Below are positions 16,650-24,838 of a stretch of 64,000 nucleotides of DNA, piece by piece. The position numbers and the translations under genes were made by a program. A model generated the notes under the pieces. That model worked only from the letters and a program-made list of their open reading frames with translations, did no database searches and was not told the DNA's origin. This DNA comes from Eubacteriaceae bacterium CHKCI004. GTDB lineage: Bacteria; Bacillota; Clostridia; Lachnospirales; Lachnospiraceae. The DNA is taken from assembly GCA_900016875.1 (NCBI GenBank), contig FCNR01000032.1:1-64000 (forward strand), read 5' to 3'. The stretch's first letter is position 1. The number at the start of each line of letters is the position of its first letter.

Positions 16650-19289
16650 CTACGCCAGCTGCTCTTTTGCCAGCTCCACGGCTTTTGCCAGGGCGTCTTT
16701 GATGCCTGCCGGGTTCTTTCCGCCGGCCTGCGCCATGTTCGGACGTCCGCCGCCGCCACCGCCAACGAGGGCTGCTGCTTCTTTGATAATCTTGCCGGCA
16801 TGGGCTCCTGCTTTTACTGCATCGTCGGTGACGGTGACAATGAGGTTCACTTTGCCGCCCATGTCGGAGGCAAGTACCACGACGCCGCTGCCGATTTTTT
16901 CTTTCAGGTCGTCGCCCAGAGTACGGAGAGCGTTCATGTCCACGTCTTTTACGGATACCGGAAGCACTTTGTATGCGCCGGTTTCCTCTACCTGGCTCAT
17001 AACGTCTGCCACTTCGCTCTTGGCAATCTGATCTTTCAGTTTCTCGTTCTCAGAGGAGAGAGCTTTCACTTCGTCAAGCAGCGCATGGATTCTCTCGGTG
17101 AGTTTATGCGGATCTGCCTTAGCTGCTTTGGCAGCTTCCAGAAGCATCTGCTCCTCATCCTGGTAATACTTCAGCACGTTGTTGCCGGTGATGGCCTCGA
17201 TACGGCGCACGCCGGCAGCTACGCCGGTCTCGGAGATAATCTTAAATGTCTTGATATCGCCGGTGTTGGATACGTGAGTACCTGCACAGAACTCTTTGGA
17301 GAAGTCGCCCATGCTGACCACGCGCACCTTCTCGCCGTATTTTTCACCAAAAAGCGCCATGGCTCCGGTCTGTTTTGCTTCTTCCACGGTCATGATCTGT
17401 GTCACAACAGGAAGCTGTGCAGCGATTTTTTTGTTGACAATCTCTTCCACCTGTGCGATCTCTTCCGGTGTCATAGCCTGGAAGTGGGAGAAGTCAAAAC
17501 GCAGACGGTCTTTATCGTTGTAGGAACCGGCCTGCTCCACATGGCTTCCCAGCACGGTACGAAGTGCTTTCTGCAGCAGATGAGTTGCGCTGTGGTTCTT
17601 TCTCGTATCGTTTCTCTGCTCAGTGTTGATGGAAAGGGTTACCGTATCGCCGGTCTTGAACATACCCTTTGTCACACGTCCGATATGTCCGACCTTGTCT
17701 CCAAGCATCTTCACCGTATCTTCCACCACGAACTCTCCGTCCTTGCAGCGAATCACGCCGGTGTCGGCATGCTGTCCGCCGCCGGTGGCGTAAAATGGAG
17801 TCTCTTCCACGAAGATGGTTCCCACCTGTCCGTCGGTGAGGGCCTCGGTAATCTCCGTATCGGTGGTCATGACTGTGATCTTGGAATCATACTCGTCATG
17901 GTCGTAGCCCACAAATGTAGTGGTGATGGACGGATCGATGGACTCGTAAACGGTCACGTCGGCACCCATGTAGTTGGTGGTCTTTCTGGCGGATCTTGCT
18001 TTCACTCTCTGCTCTTCCATGCAGGCTTTGAAGCCTTCCTCATCGATGCTGTAGCCTTTCTCGCCGAGGATCTCCTTGGTCAGATCCAGAGGAAATCCGT
18101 AAGTATCATATAATTTGAACGCTTCCTCACCGGAAAGCTCTGTCTTACCGTTTTCTTTCAGTTCATTTTCCAGTTCACTTAAAATGCTAAGCCCCTGATC
18201 GATGGTCTTGCTGAACTTGCTCTCTTCCTGGGTCAGCACATTAAAGATAAATTCTTTCTTCTCTTCCAGCTCCGGATAACCGTCCTTGGAACCTTCGATC
18301 ACCGTCTTGCTGAGCTCTGCCAGGAACTGTCCGTCAATGCCGAGGATCTTTCCGTGGCGGGCTGCCCGGCGGATAATTCTACGAAGCACGTAGCCGCGGC
18401 CTTCATTGCTCGGCATGATACCGTCAGAGATCATGAAGGTAGCGGAACGGATGTGATCGGTGATCAGACGGATGGAGATATCGTCTTCTTCCTTCTCTTT
18501 GTAGGTCTTATGAGCCATCTCGCAGACTTTGTCTCTCAGAGAACGGATGGTGTCCACGTCAAAGATGGAATCCACGTCCTGCACAACCACTGCCAGACGC
18601 TCGAGGCCCATACCGGTATCGATGTTCTTCTGCTCCAGCAGAGTATAATTGTTATGTCCGTCATTTTCAAACTGGGTAAATACATTGTTCCACACTTCCA
18701 TGTACCGGTCGCAGTCGCAGCCTACTGTACAGGTGTCTTTGCCGCAGCCGTATTTCTCCCCGCGGTCATAGTAGATCTCGGAACATGGACCGCAAGGGCC
18801 TGCGCCGTGCTCCCAGAAGTTATCTTCTTTTCCAAACTTGTAAATGCGCTCCGGTGCGATGCCGATCTCGTCTCTCCAGATGGCGAACGCCTCATCATCC
18901 TCCAGATATACGGACGGATACAGACGATCCGGATCCAGTCCCACTATCTCTGTGAGAAACTCCCAGGACCAGGTAATGGCTTCCTTCTTAAAATAATCGC
19001 CGAAGGAGAAGTTACCCAGCATCTCAAAAAATGTACCGTGGCGGGCAGTTTTACCCACGTTCTCAATATCGCCGGTACGGATACATTTCTGGCAGGTTGC
19101 CACCCGTCTTCTCGGCGGGATCTCCTGTCCGGTAAAGTACGGCTTTAACGGTGCCATACCTGCGTTGATCAACAACAGACTGTTATCGTTATGCGGAACC
19201 AGTGAGAAGCTCTTCATCACCAGATGTTCCTTGGTCTCAAAATAGTCAAGAAACATTTTCCGCAGTTCATTTACACCATATTTTTTCAA
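16650..19289 (-). CDS. alaS: Alanyl-tRNA synthetase
   Basis: 879 residues, full length. The class II catalytic core starts at the N-terminus (PYFTGQEIPPRRRVATCQKC, ARHGTFFEMLGNFSFGDYFK). The editing domain has the zinc-type HSATHLL and the CAGTH motif, and the C-Ala domain ends with GGGGGGRPNMAQAGG. It charges tRNA-Ala and clears mis-charged Ser or Gly. The start follows a GTAGGAGGA site. I looked for a T-box in the leader and found none. A small membrane protein gene precedes it under a strong promoter, so the two are probably co-transcribed, with a hairpin between them. Confidence 0.97.
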   Translation of the reverse strand: MKKYGVNELRKMFLDYFETKEHLVMKSFSLVPHNDNSLLLINAGMAPLKPYFTGQEIPPRRRVATCQKCIRTGDIENVGKTARHGTFFEMLGNFSFGDYFKKEAITWSWEFLTEIVGLDPDRLYPSVYLEDDEAFAIWRDEIGIAPERIYKFGKEDNFWEHGAGPCGPCSEIYYDRGEKYGCGKDTCTVGCDCDRYMEVWNNVFTQFENDGHNNYTLLEQKNIDTGMGLERLAVVVQDVDSIFDVDTIRSLRDKVCEMAHKTYKEKEEDDISIRLITDHIRSATFMISDGIMPSNEGRGYVLRRIIRRAARHGKILGIDGQFLAELSKTVIEGSKDGYPELEEKKEFIFNVLTQEESKFSKTIDQGLSILSELENELKENGKTELSGEEAFKLYDTYGFPLDLTKEILGEKGYSIDEEGFKACMEEQRVKARSARKTTNYMGADVTVYESIDPSITTTFVGYDHDEYDSKITVMTTDTEITEALTDGQVGTIFVEETPFYATGGGQHADTGVIRCKDGEFVVEDTVKMLGDKVGHIGRVTKGMFKTGDTVTLSINTEQRNDTRKNHSATHLLQKALRTVLGSHVEQAGSYNDKDRLRFDFSHFQAMTPEEIAQVEEIVNKKIAAQLPVVTQIMTVEEAKQTGAMALFGEKYGEKVRVVSMGDFSKEFCAGTHVSNTGDIKTFKIISETGVAAGVRRIEAITGNNVLKYYQDEEQMLLEAAKAAKADPHKLTERIHALLDEVKALSSENEKLKDQIAKSEVADVMSQVEETGAYKVLPVSVKDVDMNALRTLGDDLKEKIGSGVVVLASDMGGKVNLIVTVTDDAVKAGAHAGKIIKEAAALVGGGGGGRPNMAQAGGKNPAGIKDALAKAVELAKEQLA

Positions 19290-19318
19290 TGTCTTATCCT
19301 CCTACTTTTACGATATAT

Positions 19319-19380
19319 CCCTGCATGCAGGGTAAAGGGTGCTGAATGAAACAATACCTTCTTTGTTTCCTCCAGCACCC
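19319..19380 (-). promoter_or_regulatory. Leader structures upstream of alaS
   Basis: GGGTGCTG (19337-19344) pairs with CAGCACCC (19373-19380), with a second inner stem GAAACAA/TTGTTTC. Next to it lies a perfect 14-bp palindrome CCCTGCATGCAGGG (19319-19332). There is no clear U tract. They may attenuate read-through from the small upstream gene or act as an RNA element for alaS. Confidence 0.45.
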
Positions 19381-19410
19381 GGAAATATCTATGGGACCGT
19401 CAGTCGGTTC

Positions 19411-19539
19411 TCAGCGCTCTGCCCGTCTCTTTTTTCTCTGCAGAAGCTTCTTTCCTGCAAAAATTCCAAGTCCGGCAATGGCGATATAATAAACCGCTGT
19501 TAATAAATACTGCATAAATGCCCCAAATACTGCCGACAT
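19411..19539 (-). CDS. Small membrane protein upstream of alaS
   Basis: 42 residues: MSAVFGAFMQYLLTAVYYIA, then a glycine-bearing hydrophobic stretch and a strongly basic KKLLQRKKRRAER tail. One membrane helix (~8-27) with the basic end predicted in the cytoplasm. An AAAGGGGG ribosome binding site lies 7-8 bases before the ATG, and a near-consensus promoter is 110 bases upstream. I recognise no family. The good translation signals and membrane-protein pattern argue that it is real. Confidence 0.7.
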   Translation of the reverse strand: MSAVFGAFMQYLLTAVYYIAIAGLGIFAGKKLLQRKKRRAER

Positions 19540-19658
19540 ACCAAAGCCCCCTTTACATTCTACGCTTTTGCCCCTGTCTGCTTATTCTCATTCAAAAGTA
19601 TACGCGGACAGTACAATGCGGCAACTCTGTGCCTCATTAGTATTCGCAGATATTAACG

Positions 19659-19688
19659 ATTATAGCACAATCGGGGAAAATGTGTAAA
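19659..19688 (-). promoter_or_regulatory. Promoter for small membrane protein and alaS
   Basis: Leftward: -35 TTTACA (19688-19683), 18-bp spacer, extended -10 TGCTATAAT (-10 at 19664-19659). It is the only convincing promoter upstream of alaS. The transcribed leader before the small gene is about 110 bases. Confidence 0.75.
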
Positions 19689-19739
19689 TATATTTTTGTG
19701 ATTTCTGTCTTCTATAAAGAATAAGATACCACAATGCAT

Positions 19740-20492
19740 TTATTCCACTTCTTTCCCCTGGCCGCACTTTTTCGCCGCCACCAGAAGCATCATCGGCCGA
19801 CGCATTTCATCCTTCATGCCCTCCAGATTCATCATATCTTCCGGCGGCTGCGGCTCAATGACATGCTGGAGAGTAAAACCGTTTTGCAGCAAAGTCTCCA
19901 GGTAGGTGGTCAGCGTCCGGTGATATTTTACCACATGCTCGCCCAGAAAAACGGCGTCCCGCTGCCCTTCATAATAATAGTTGTCCACCGGAAAATGCAA
20001 AATATTTCCGTCGGTGTCATAATACCAGTCCTGGGAGCCGTAAGCCGTGAACACCGGATGCTCCACCGAAAAGACAAAGTCTCCGCCGGGCTTCAGCCAG
20101 CGCCCGATGCGCGCCACCAGCGCCGGAAAGTCCTTCACGTAATGAAAGGCCAGTGAACTGATAACGCAGTCAAAGCTCTGCTCCGGAAAACGCAGGTCTT
20201 CCATGGCAGAGAGCTGGTAGGTAATCCTGCTGTCGCTGTTCTTCTGACGGGCCGTCTCCAGCATCCTGCGGGAAATATCCGTTCCCAGAACGGAAACCGC
20301 GCCGTTATCGGCGGCGTATTTGCAGTGCCATCCATAGCCACAGCCCATATCCAGCACTTTTTTCCCATGAAAATCCGGGAGAATCTGCTTCAGCGCATAC
20401 CACTCGCCGGCGCCAGCGAGTCCCTCCTTTGAGCGGGACATCTCGCTGTATTTTTTGAAAAACTGTTCGTCATCGTATCGATTTTCTTTCAT
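19740..20492 (-). CDS. Class I SAM-dependent methyltransferase
   Basis: 250 residues from the ATG at 20492, which has AGGAG 7 bases upstream; an earlier ATG at 20507 overlaps that site. Rossmann motif I is VLDMGCGYGWH (~51-61), followed by LGTDISRRML, the post-I FDCVISSLAFHYV and LKPGGDFVFSVEHP. This is a Methyltransf_11-type small-molecule or unspecified methylase; no rRNA-methylase signature was seen. It starts 27 bases after the ABC-F stop and so probably shares that gene's attenuator-controlled transcript, which hints at a role in drug or stress response. Confidence 0.85.
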   Translation of the reverse strand: MKENRYDDEQFFKKYSEMSRSKEGLAGAGEWYALKQILPDFHGKKVLDMGCGYGWHCKYAADNGAVSVLGTDISRRMLETARQKNSDSRITYQLSAMEDLRFPEQSFDCVISSLAFHYVKDFPALVARIGRWLKPGGDFVFSVEHPVFTAYGSQDWYYDTDGNILHFPVDNYYYEGQRDAVFLGEHVVKYHRTLTTYLETLLQNGFTLQHVIEPQPPEDMMNLEGMKDEMRRPMMLLVAAKKCGQGKEVE

Positions 20493-20519
20493 ACCCTTGC
20501 TCCTCATTTATATGTCACT

Positions 20520-22133
20520 TTAATTATCTTTCGTCACCTTGTGCAGCCCGTCTTCCGTCAATTCATAGACCGTCTCGCACACTTCCTCAATATATTTCCT
20601 GTCATGGGAAATACTGATGATCGCGCCTCCAAACTCCCGAAGCACCTGACGGATCACCGGGTTGGACAGTGGAGAAAAGTTGCGGGTTGGCTCATCGAGA
20701 ACCAGTACATTTGCTCCGGAAAGATTCATTTTCAGAAGAAATATCTTCGCTTTCTGTCCGCCGGACAGTTCCCGGATGGAATGCTGCATCTCGTCGGCGG
20801 TATATTTCATGGAACCGAGCCAGGTTCGAATTCTGGTGATCTCCTCTTTATCGCCGCTCTCTGACAGATAATCCACCGGCGTCTTGTCAAGCTCCAGCAG
20901 GTCCTCATAGTTTTGCGGCATATAGGAGGCGCGGATATCCTGCCGGGGCAGAAGCTCCTCAGCAATGCGTTTCAGCAGGGTGGTCTTTCCAACGCCATTT
21001 TTTCCGACGATACAGATTCTTTCCGGTCCCCGGACAAAAAGATGAATATTCCGGGCCAGCACACGGGACGGAGCGGGCTCTGTGCCTTCTCCCTTTTTCT
21101 CCTCCGCCAGTCCGGCCCGGCAAAAGTCTGGCTCTGTTTCCCCAGCTACCAGGGCATCCAGATGAAAGTCCAGCACAATCTTTCCGGCCGGCAGGCGGAT
21201 ATCCGGCGAAAATCGCAGCAGGATAGCCTCCTCTTCTTCCGGTCTTTCCGTCATCTGTCCCGCCGCCTTGTCGAAGCGTTTCTCCATGGATTTGACTGCT
21301 TTCATCTTCTTTTTGAGAAGCTGGCCGCCGTGGGGATTCTGGCGGGAGATGGCGTTCTGTTCGTGTTCCACCCGCTGCATGATCCGGTTCAGCTTCTCCC
21401 GGCGGATCCGCTCCTGCCGCCGCTCGTTAAGCGCCGCCTGCATCTGGTTGTCCATGACATTTTCCCGGTGGGAAAGATATTCCCGGTACGGCATCCGCGC
21501 CACGGTGTGGCGGCTCACGGTCTTCCTGCGGATCTGCTCCAGATGAATCACCACATTGGCTGTCCGCTCAATGAGGGTCTCATCATGGGAAATGTACAGC
21601 ACCGGCTGTTCGGACTCTCTGATAAACCGTTCCATCCACAGGAGCGTCGGAATATCAATATCGTTGGACGGCTCATCCAGTAAAAAAACATCCGGCTCTC
21701 CCAGAAGAAGCCTCGCCATCTGTGCTTTCACCTTCTCGCCGCCGGACAGGGTGTACATTTGCTGTTCTCCGTAATAAAAATCGGCCGGCAGCCCCAGTTC
21801 CTGCGCCAATTTGCTAAGCTCCTTCGGACTCCATTGGAAAAACTGTTCTTCCTCACAGAAAAACTCATAGAGCGTCCGCTCTTTTTCTTCTGCGGGCAGC
21901 TCCTGAGGCAGATAGCCGATTCTGGCGCCGCCCGTGATGCGCTCGCCCTCCGCTTCCACATAATCTTCCACCAGAGCCGGATTCACCAGCCACTTCAGGA
22001 GCGTGGACTTTCCGTTGCCCTCTTCCCCGATGACGACCGCCTTATCGCCCGGGTTCAGCGCAAAACTGAAGTCGTCAAGAATCGGTCGCAGATCTTTTTT
22101 ATGCATCAAATGCAGGTTCTTTACCTGTATCAT
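20520..22133 (-). CDS. ABC-F family ATPase (ribosome-protection type)
   Basis: 537 residues, two ABC domains and no membrane segments. Domain 1: Walker A GEEGNGKST, signature LSGGEKVKAQMA, Walker B VFLLDEPSNDID. A long basic linker (~225-285, RRQERIRREKLNRIMQRVEH) follows, as in ABC-F proteins that reach toward the peptidyl-transferase centre. Domain 2: GKNGVGKTT, LSGGQKAK, VLVLDEPTRNFS. Family knowledge: such proteins either protect ribosomes from antibiotics (Vga, Msr, VmlR, Lmo0919) or act in translation control. The attenuator leader and tiny uORF argue for antibiotic-responsive ribosome protection; the drug class cannot be read. Confidence 0.88.
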   Translation of the reverse strand: MIQVKNLHLMHKKDLRPILDDFSFALNPGDKAVVIGEEGNGKSTLLKWLVNPALVEDYVEAEGERITGGARIGYLPQELPAEEKERTLYEFFCEEEQFFQWSPKELSKLAQELGLPADFYYGEQQMYTLSGGEKVKAQMARLLLGEPDVFLLDEPSNDIDIPTLLWMERFIRESEQPVLYISHDETLIERTANVVIHLEQIRRKTVSRHTVARMPYREYLSHRENVMDNQMQAALNERRQERIRREKLNRIMQRVEHEQNAISRQNPHGGQLLKKKMKAVKSMEKRFDKAAGQMTERPEEEEAILLRFSPDIRLPAGKIVLDFHLDALVAGETEPDFCRAGLAEEKKGEGTEPAPSRVLARNIHLFVRGPERICIVGKNGVGKTTLLKRIAEELLPRQDIRASYMPQNYEDLLELDKTPVDYLSESGDKEEITRIRTWLGSMKYTADEMQHSIRELSGGQKAKIFLLKMNLSGANVLVLDEPTRNFSPLSNPVIRQVLREFGGAIISISHDRKYIEEVCETVYELTEDGLHKVTKDN

Positions 22134-22146
22134 GATAATCCCTCCT

Positions 22147-22308
22147 CACTGTTTTCCCTTTACAGTGAGTTCCCGGGAAAGAAAAAACGGCTGCCCGATA
22201 CCGGACAGCCGATGAATGCACCAAAAGAAACCTGATGCAAAAAACACAGGTTTCACGAAAATGCCATTCTTCTTATCCGGTATCACAAACAAATCCCTCA
22301 CTGTAAAC
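22147..22308 (-). promoter_or_regulatory. Transcription attenuator leader of the ABC-F gene
   Basis: In leftward order the leader holds: a TTTACAGTGAG segment (22308-22298), a GATACCGG segment (22284-22277), a GAAACCTG...CAGGTTTC hairpin (22254-22227), an intrinsic terminator (22211-22181), and CTCACTGTAAA (22169-22159) just before the ribosome binding site. GATACCGG can pair with CCGGTATC inside the terminator, and TTTACAGTGAG with CTCACTGTAAA. Alternative folds are therefore available that would prevent or allow termination. This matches known antibiotic-sensing attenuators in front of ABC-F genes. Confidence 0.7.
22181..22211 (-). terminator. Leader terminator inside the ABC-F attenuator
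   Basis: Leftward: CGGCTGTCCGG-TAT-CGGGCAGCCG-type stem (22211-22188) followed by TTTTTT (22187-22182). A strong terminator placed before, not after, the coding region. Confidence 0.85.
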
Positions 22309-22342
22309 GGGATCATTATCGTCTGTCTGTTACCAAATAAGA

Positions 22343-22354
22343 TTATCTGAACAT
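22343..22354 (-). CDS. Three-codon leader peptide uORF (MFR)
   Basis: ATG-TTC-AGA-TAA on the leftward strand, preceded by TAGGTGAGGAA, a fair ribosome binding site. It lies 45-55 bases after the predicted transcription start of the ABC-F leader and upstream of the competing stems. Very short uORFs occur in other ABC-F leaders in Firmicutes, where ribosome stalling releases the gene. The call rests on placement; the peptide itself is too short to judge. Confidence 0.45.
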   Translation of the reverse strand: MFR

Positions 22355-22404
22355 TTCCTCACCTACACATGAAAACATGTGCCTTTCTTTTTTATTCGGT
22401 CATA

Positions 22405-22433
22405 ACTATATCATATCTTTGAAGAGGATGCAA
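22405..22433 (-). promoter_or_regulatory. Promoter of the ABC-F operon
   Basis: Leftward: -35 TTGCAT (22433-22428), 17-bp spacer, -10 TATAGT (22410-22405). Transcription would start near 22398, giving a leader of about 265 bases. Confidence 0.65.
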
Positions 22434-22467
22434 GCGAATATACTGAATAAAAATATTTCGTCTGCTT

Positions 22468-23691
22468 CTAATACAGCGCCCGCGGATTCCTCTCTTCCGG
22501 TTCAAAGCCTGCGTTCCGCAGCGCCTGAATGATGCTTTTTTTATGTTCTTCGCCGAAGGCTTCCATGGTGATGATCAGCTCCACGGAGCTGTTCCGGTTC
22601 ACGCTGACAAACTGGTTATGCTCCAGCTTGATGACGTTTCCATTAGCATCGGCAATGACTTTGGACACTTTATTAAGCTGTCCAGGAACATCCGGGAGCC
22701 GTACAGAGACAGTGAAGATTCTGGACCGCTGGATGAGACCGTTTTGTACAACGGAGGATAGGGTGATGATGTCCATGTTGCCGCCGCTTAAGATAGAAAC
22801 CACCTTTTTGTTTTCCGCCGGCAGATGTTTCAGAGCTGCCACGGTGAGCAGACCGGAGTTCTCCACCAGCAGCTTGTGGTTTTCCAGCACATCAAGAAAT
22901 GCGACGATGAGCTCGTCGTCCTCGATGGTGATAATGTCGTCAAGATTTTCCTGCAGATACGGGAAAATGTTCTCGCCCGGCGTCTTTACAGCCGTACCGT
23001 CGGCGATGGTATCCACCCTGTCAAGGGTCGTCACCGCTCCTGCCCGGAGAGACGCCTGCAGACAGTTTGCTCCCGCCGGCTCCACGCCGATAACGTGAAT
23101 TTTCGGATTAAGCATTTTGGCCAGGGTGGAAACGCCGGTGGCAAGTCCGCCGCCGCCCACCGGGACAAGGATGGTGTCCACTGTCGGCAGTTCTTTTACA
23201 ATCTCCATGGCGATGGAGCCCTGTCCGGTTGCCACATCCAGATCGTCAAAAGGATGTACAAATGTATAGCCGTGCTCTTCCGCCAATTCCAGCGCCTTAT
23301 CACAGGCCTCGTCATAGACATTGCCGTGAAGAATCACTTCCGCGCCAAGACTCTTGGTGCGGTTCACCTTCAGAAGCGGGGTGGAAACCGGCATCACAAT
23401 GGTCGCCGGAACTCCGAACTTGCGGGCGGCGTAGGCCACACCCTGGGCGTGGTTTCCTGCAGATGCGGTAATAAGACCTCTCTGCTTTTCTTCCTCGCTC
23501 AGAGTGCTGATCTTATAATAAGCGCCGCGGATTTTGTACGCGCCGGTGAGCTGAAGGTTTTCCGGTTTTAAATATACTTTATTGCCTGTTGTCTGTGAGA
23601 AGAAGTCGCTCTGAATTAAATTAGTCGGCAGGATCACTTCCTGCACCCGTTCATAGGCTTCTTCAAATTTATCTAGGGTCAACTGATTCAT
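22468..23691 (-). CDS. ilvA: Threonine ammonia-lyase (deaminase)
   Basis: 407 residues. A fold-type II PLP domain with the cofactor lysine in GAYKIRGAYYK, the substrate loop SAGNHAQG and the phosphate-binding VPVGGGGLATG. A C-terminal single ACT-type domain starts near 325. It converts threonine to 2-oxobutyrate and ammonia, feeding isoleucine synthesis or catabolism. The ~400-residue length with one ACT domain is shared by many Gram-positive enzymes, including catabolic ones, so biosynthetic versus degradative role is open. It lies 85 bases after ftsY and may be partly read from that operon. Confidence 0.92.
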   Translation of the reverse strand: MNQLTLDKFEEAYERVQEVILPTNLIQSDFFSQTTGNKVYLKPENLQLTGAYKIRGAYYKISTLSEEEKQRGLITASAGNHAQGVAYAARKFGVPATIVMPVSTPLLKVNRTKSLGAEVILHGNVYDEACDKALELAEEHGYTFVHPFDDLDVATGQGSIAMEIVKELPTVDTILVPVGGGGLATGVSTLAKMLNPKIHVIGVEPAGANCLQASLRAGAVTTLDRVDTIADGTAVKTPGENIFPYLQENLDDIITIEDDELIVAFLDVLENHKLLVENSGLLTVAALKHLPAENKKVVSILSGGNMDIITLSSVVQNGLIQRSRIFTVSVRLPDVPGQLNKVSKVIADANGNVIKLEHNQFVSVNRNSSVELIITMEAFGEEHKKSIIQALRNAGFEPEERNPRALY

Positions 23692-23715
23692 TTTTCTTCC
23701 TCCTCGGTCCTGCAG

Positions 23716-23790
23716 CCGTTCCGATACGCAGAAAGGTTACTCTGTCTTCCATGTAACCGTTCCGCCGTGCGGAAGGCTACTCAGTCTTTT
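23716..23790. repeat. Imperfect ~34-bp tandem duplication after ftsY
   Basis: CCGTTCCG...GGTTACTCTGTCTT (23716-23749) is repeated imperfectly as CCGTTCCG...GGCTACTCAGTCTT (23757-23790). The second copy includes the ftsY stop region. A small local duplication; no function is evident. Confidence 0.55.
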
Positions 23791-24706
23791 CAAATAATGC
23801 GTCTACAAATGAATCGGAGTCAAACTTCTGTAAGTCTTCGATATGTTCGCCAATGCCGATGTATTTCACCGGAATTCCCATCTCTGCCTGGATGGCGATG
23901 GCGATACCGCCCTTGGCGGTTCCGTCCAGCTTGGTCAGGACGATGCCGGAGATATCGGTCACTTCCTTAAACTGTCTTGCCTGCACCAGCGCGTTCTGTC
24001 CTGTCGTTCCGTCCAGAACGATGAGGGTCTCCAGATAAGCCTCCGGGAACTCCCGTTCGATGACCCGGCGGATCTTGGACAGCTCGTTCATCAGGTTCTT
24101 TTTATTGTGGAGACGGCCCGCCGTATCACAAAGAAGCACATCGGCATTTCTGGATTTGGCCGCCTGACAGGCGTCGTATACCACCGCCGCCGGGTCGGAA
24201 CCTTCCTGCTGGGCGATGATATCCACGCCCGCCCGGTGGGACCATTCGGTGAGCTGCTCGATGGCCGCCGCGCGGAAAGTGTCCGCCGCCGCCATGATGA
24301 CCTTTTTATTCTGCGCCTTTAACTGGGCGGCAAGCTTACCGATGGTGGTGGTCTTGCCGACGCCGTTTACGCCGATGACCAGCACAACGGAAGTGCGGTT
24401 CTCGTATTCATAAGCGGTCTCATCCACCGCCATCTGCTCTTTGATAATATCAATAAGAAGCTGACGACACTCCACCGGCTCCTTGATCTTTTCTTCTTTT
24501 ACTCTCTCCTGCAGATTCTCGATGATGTTCATGGTCGTGTCCACGCCCAGATCTCCCATGATGAGAATCTCTTCCAGCTCCTCGTAGAACTCGTCGTCAA
24601 TCTTGGAAAATCCGCTGAAAATCGCGTCAAGTCCTGAGGCAATATTCTTTCTCGTCTTGGTCAGTCCGCTGACCAGACGACTAAAAAATCCTTTTTTCTC
24701 TCCCAT
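23777..24706 (-). CDS. ftsY: Signal recognition particle receptor FtsY
   Basis: 309 residues: a short N-terminal part without a long acidic A domain, an N helical bundle, and a G domain with [51 protein letters not shown] and [12 protein letters not shown]. It receives SRP-ribosome complexes at the membrane for co-translational insertion. The gene order plsX-rnc-smc-ftsY is typical of Firmicutes. A 130-base gap separates it from smc. Confidence 0.96.
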   Translation of the reverse strand: MGEKKGFFSRLVSGLTKTRKNIASGLDAIFSGFSKIDDEFYEELEEILIMGDLGVDTTMNIIENLQERVKEEKIKEPVECRQLLIDIIKEQMAVDETAYEYENRTSVVLVIGVNGVGKTTTIGKLAAQLKAQNKKVIMAAADTFRAAAIEQLTEWSHRAGVDIIAQQEGSDPAAVVYDACQAAKSRNADVLLCDTAGRLHNKKNLMNELSKIRRVIEREFPEAYLETLIVLDGTTGQNALVQARQFKEVTDISGIVLTKLDGTAKGGIAIAIQAEMGIPVKYIGIGEHIEDLQKFDSDSFVDALFEKTE

Positions 24707-24838
24707 TTTTATTCCCCTTTATTTATCGGTATAATATACGTCAGAAAAATCCCGCCGATGTCGGTGCATCCGCTCCTTATGAAATCTTCCTGCACAGTCT
24801 GCCATCTTATGGACATCTTCCAGACCATTTCCCTGCGT

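Noticed and set aside
16800-18113. 437-codon open frame opposite alaS
   Set aside because: Lies entirely antisense to the intact alanyl-tRNA synthetase gene, has no ribosome binding site or promoter and shows composition typical of a complement frame.
19290-19740. T-box riboswitch upstream of alaS
   Set aside because: No T-box consensus or specifier arrangement could be found in the leader.
20913-21683. 256-codon open frame opposite the ABC-F gene
   Set aside because: Fully antisense to conserved ABC-F motifs, no translation signals.
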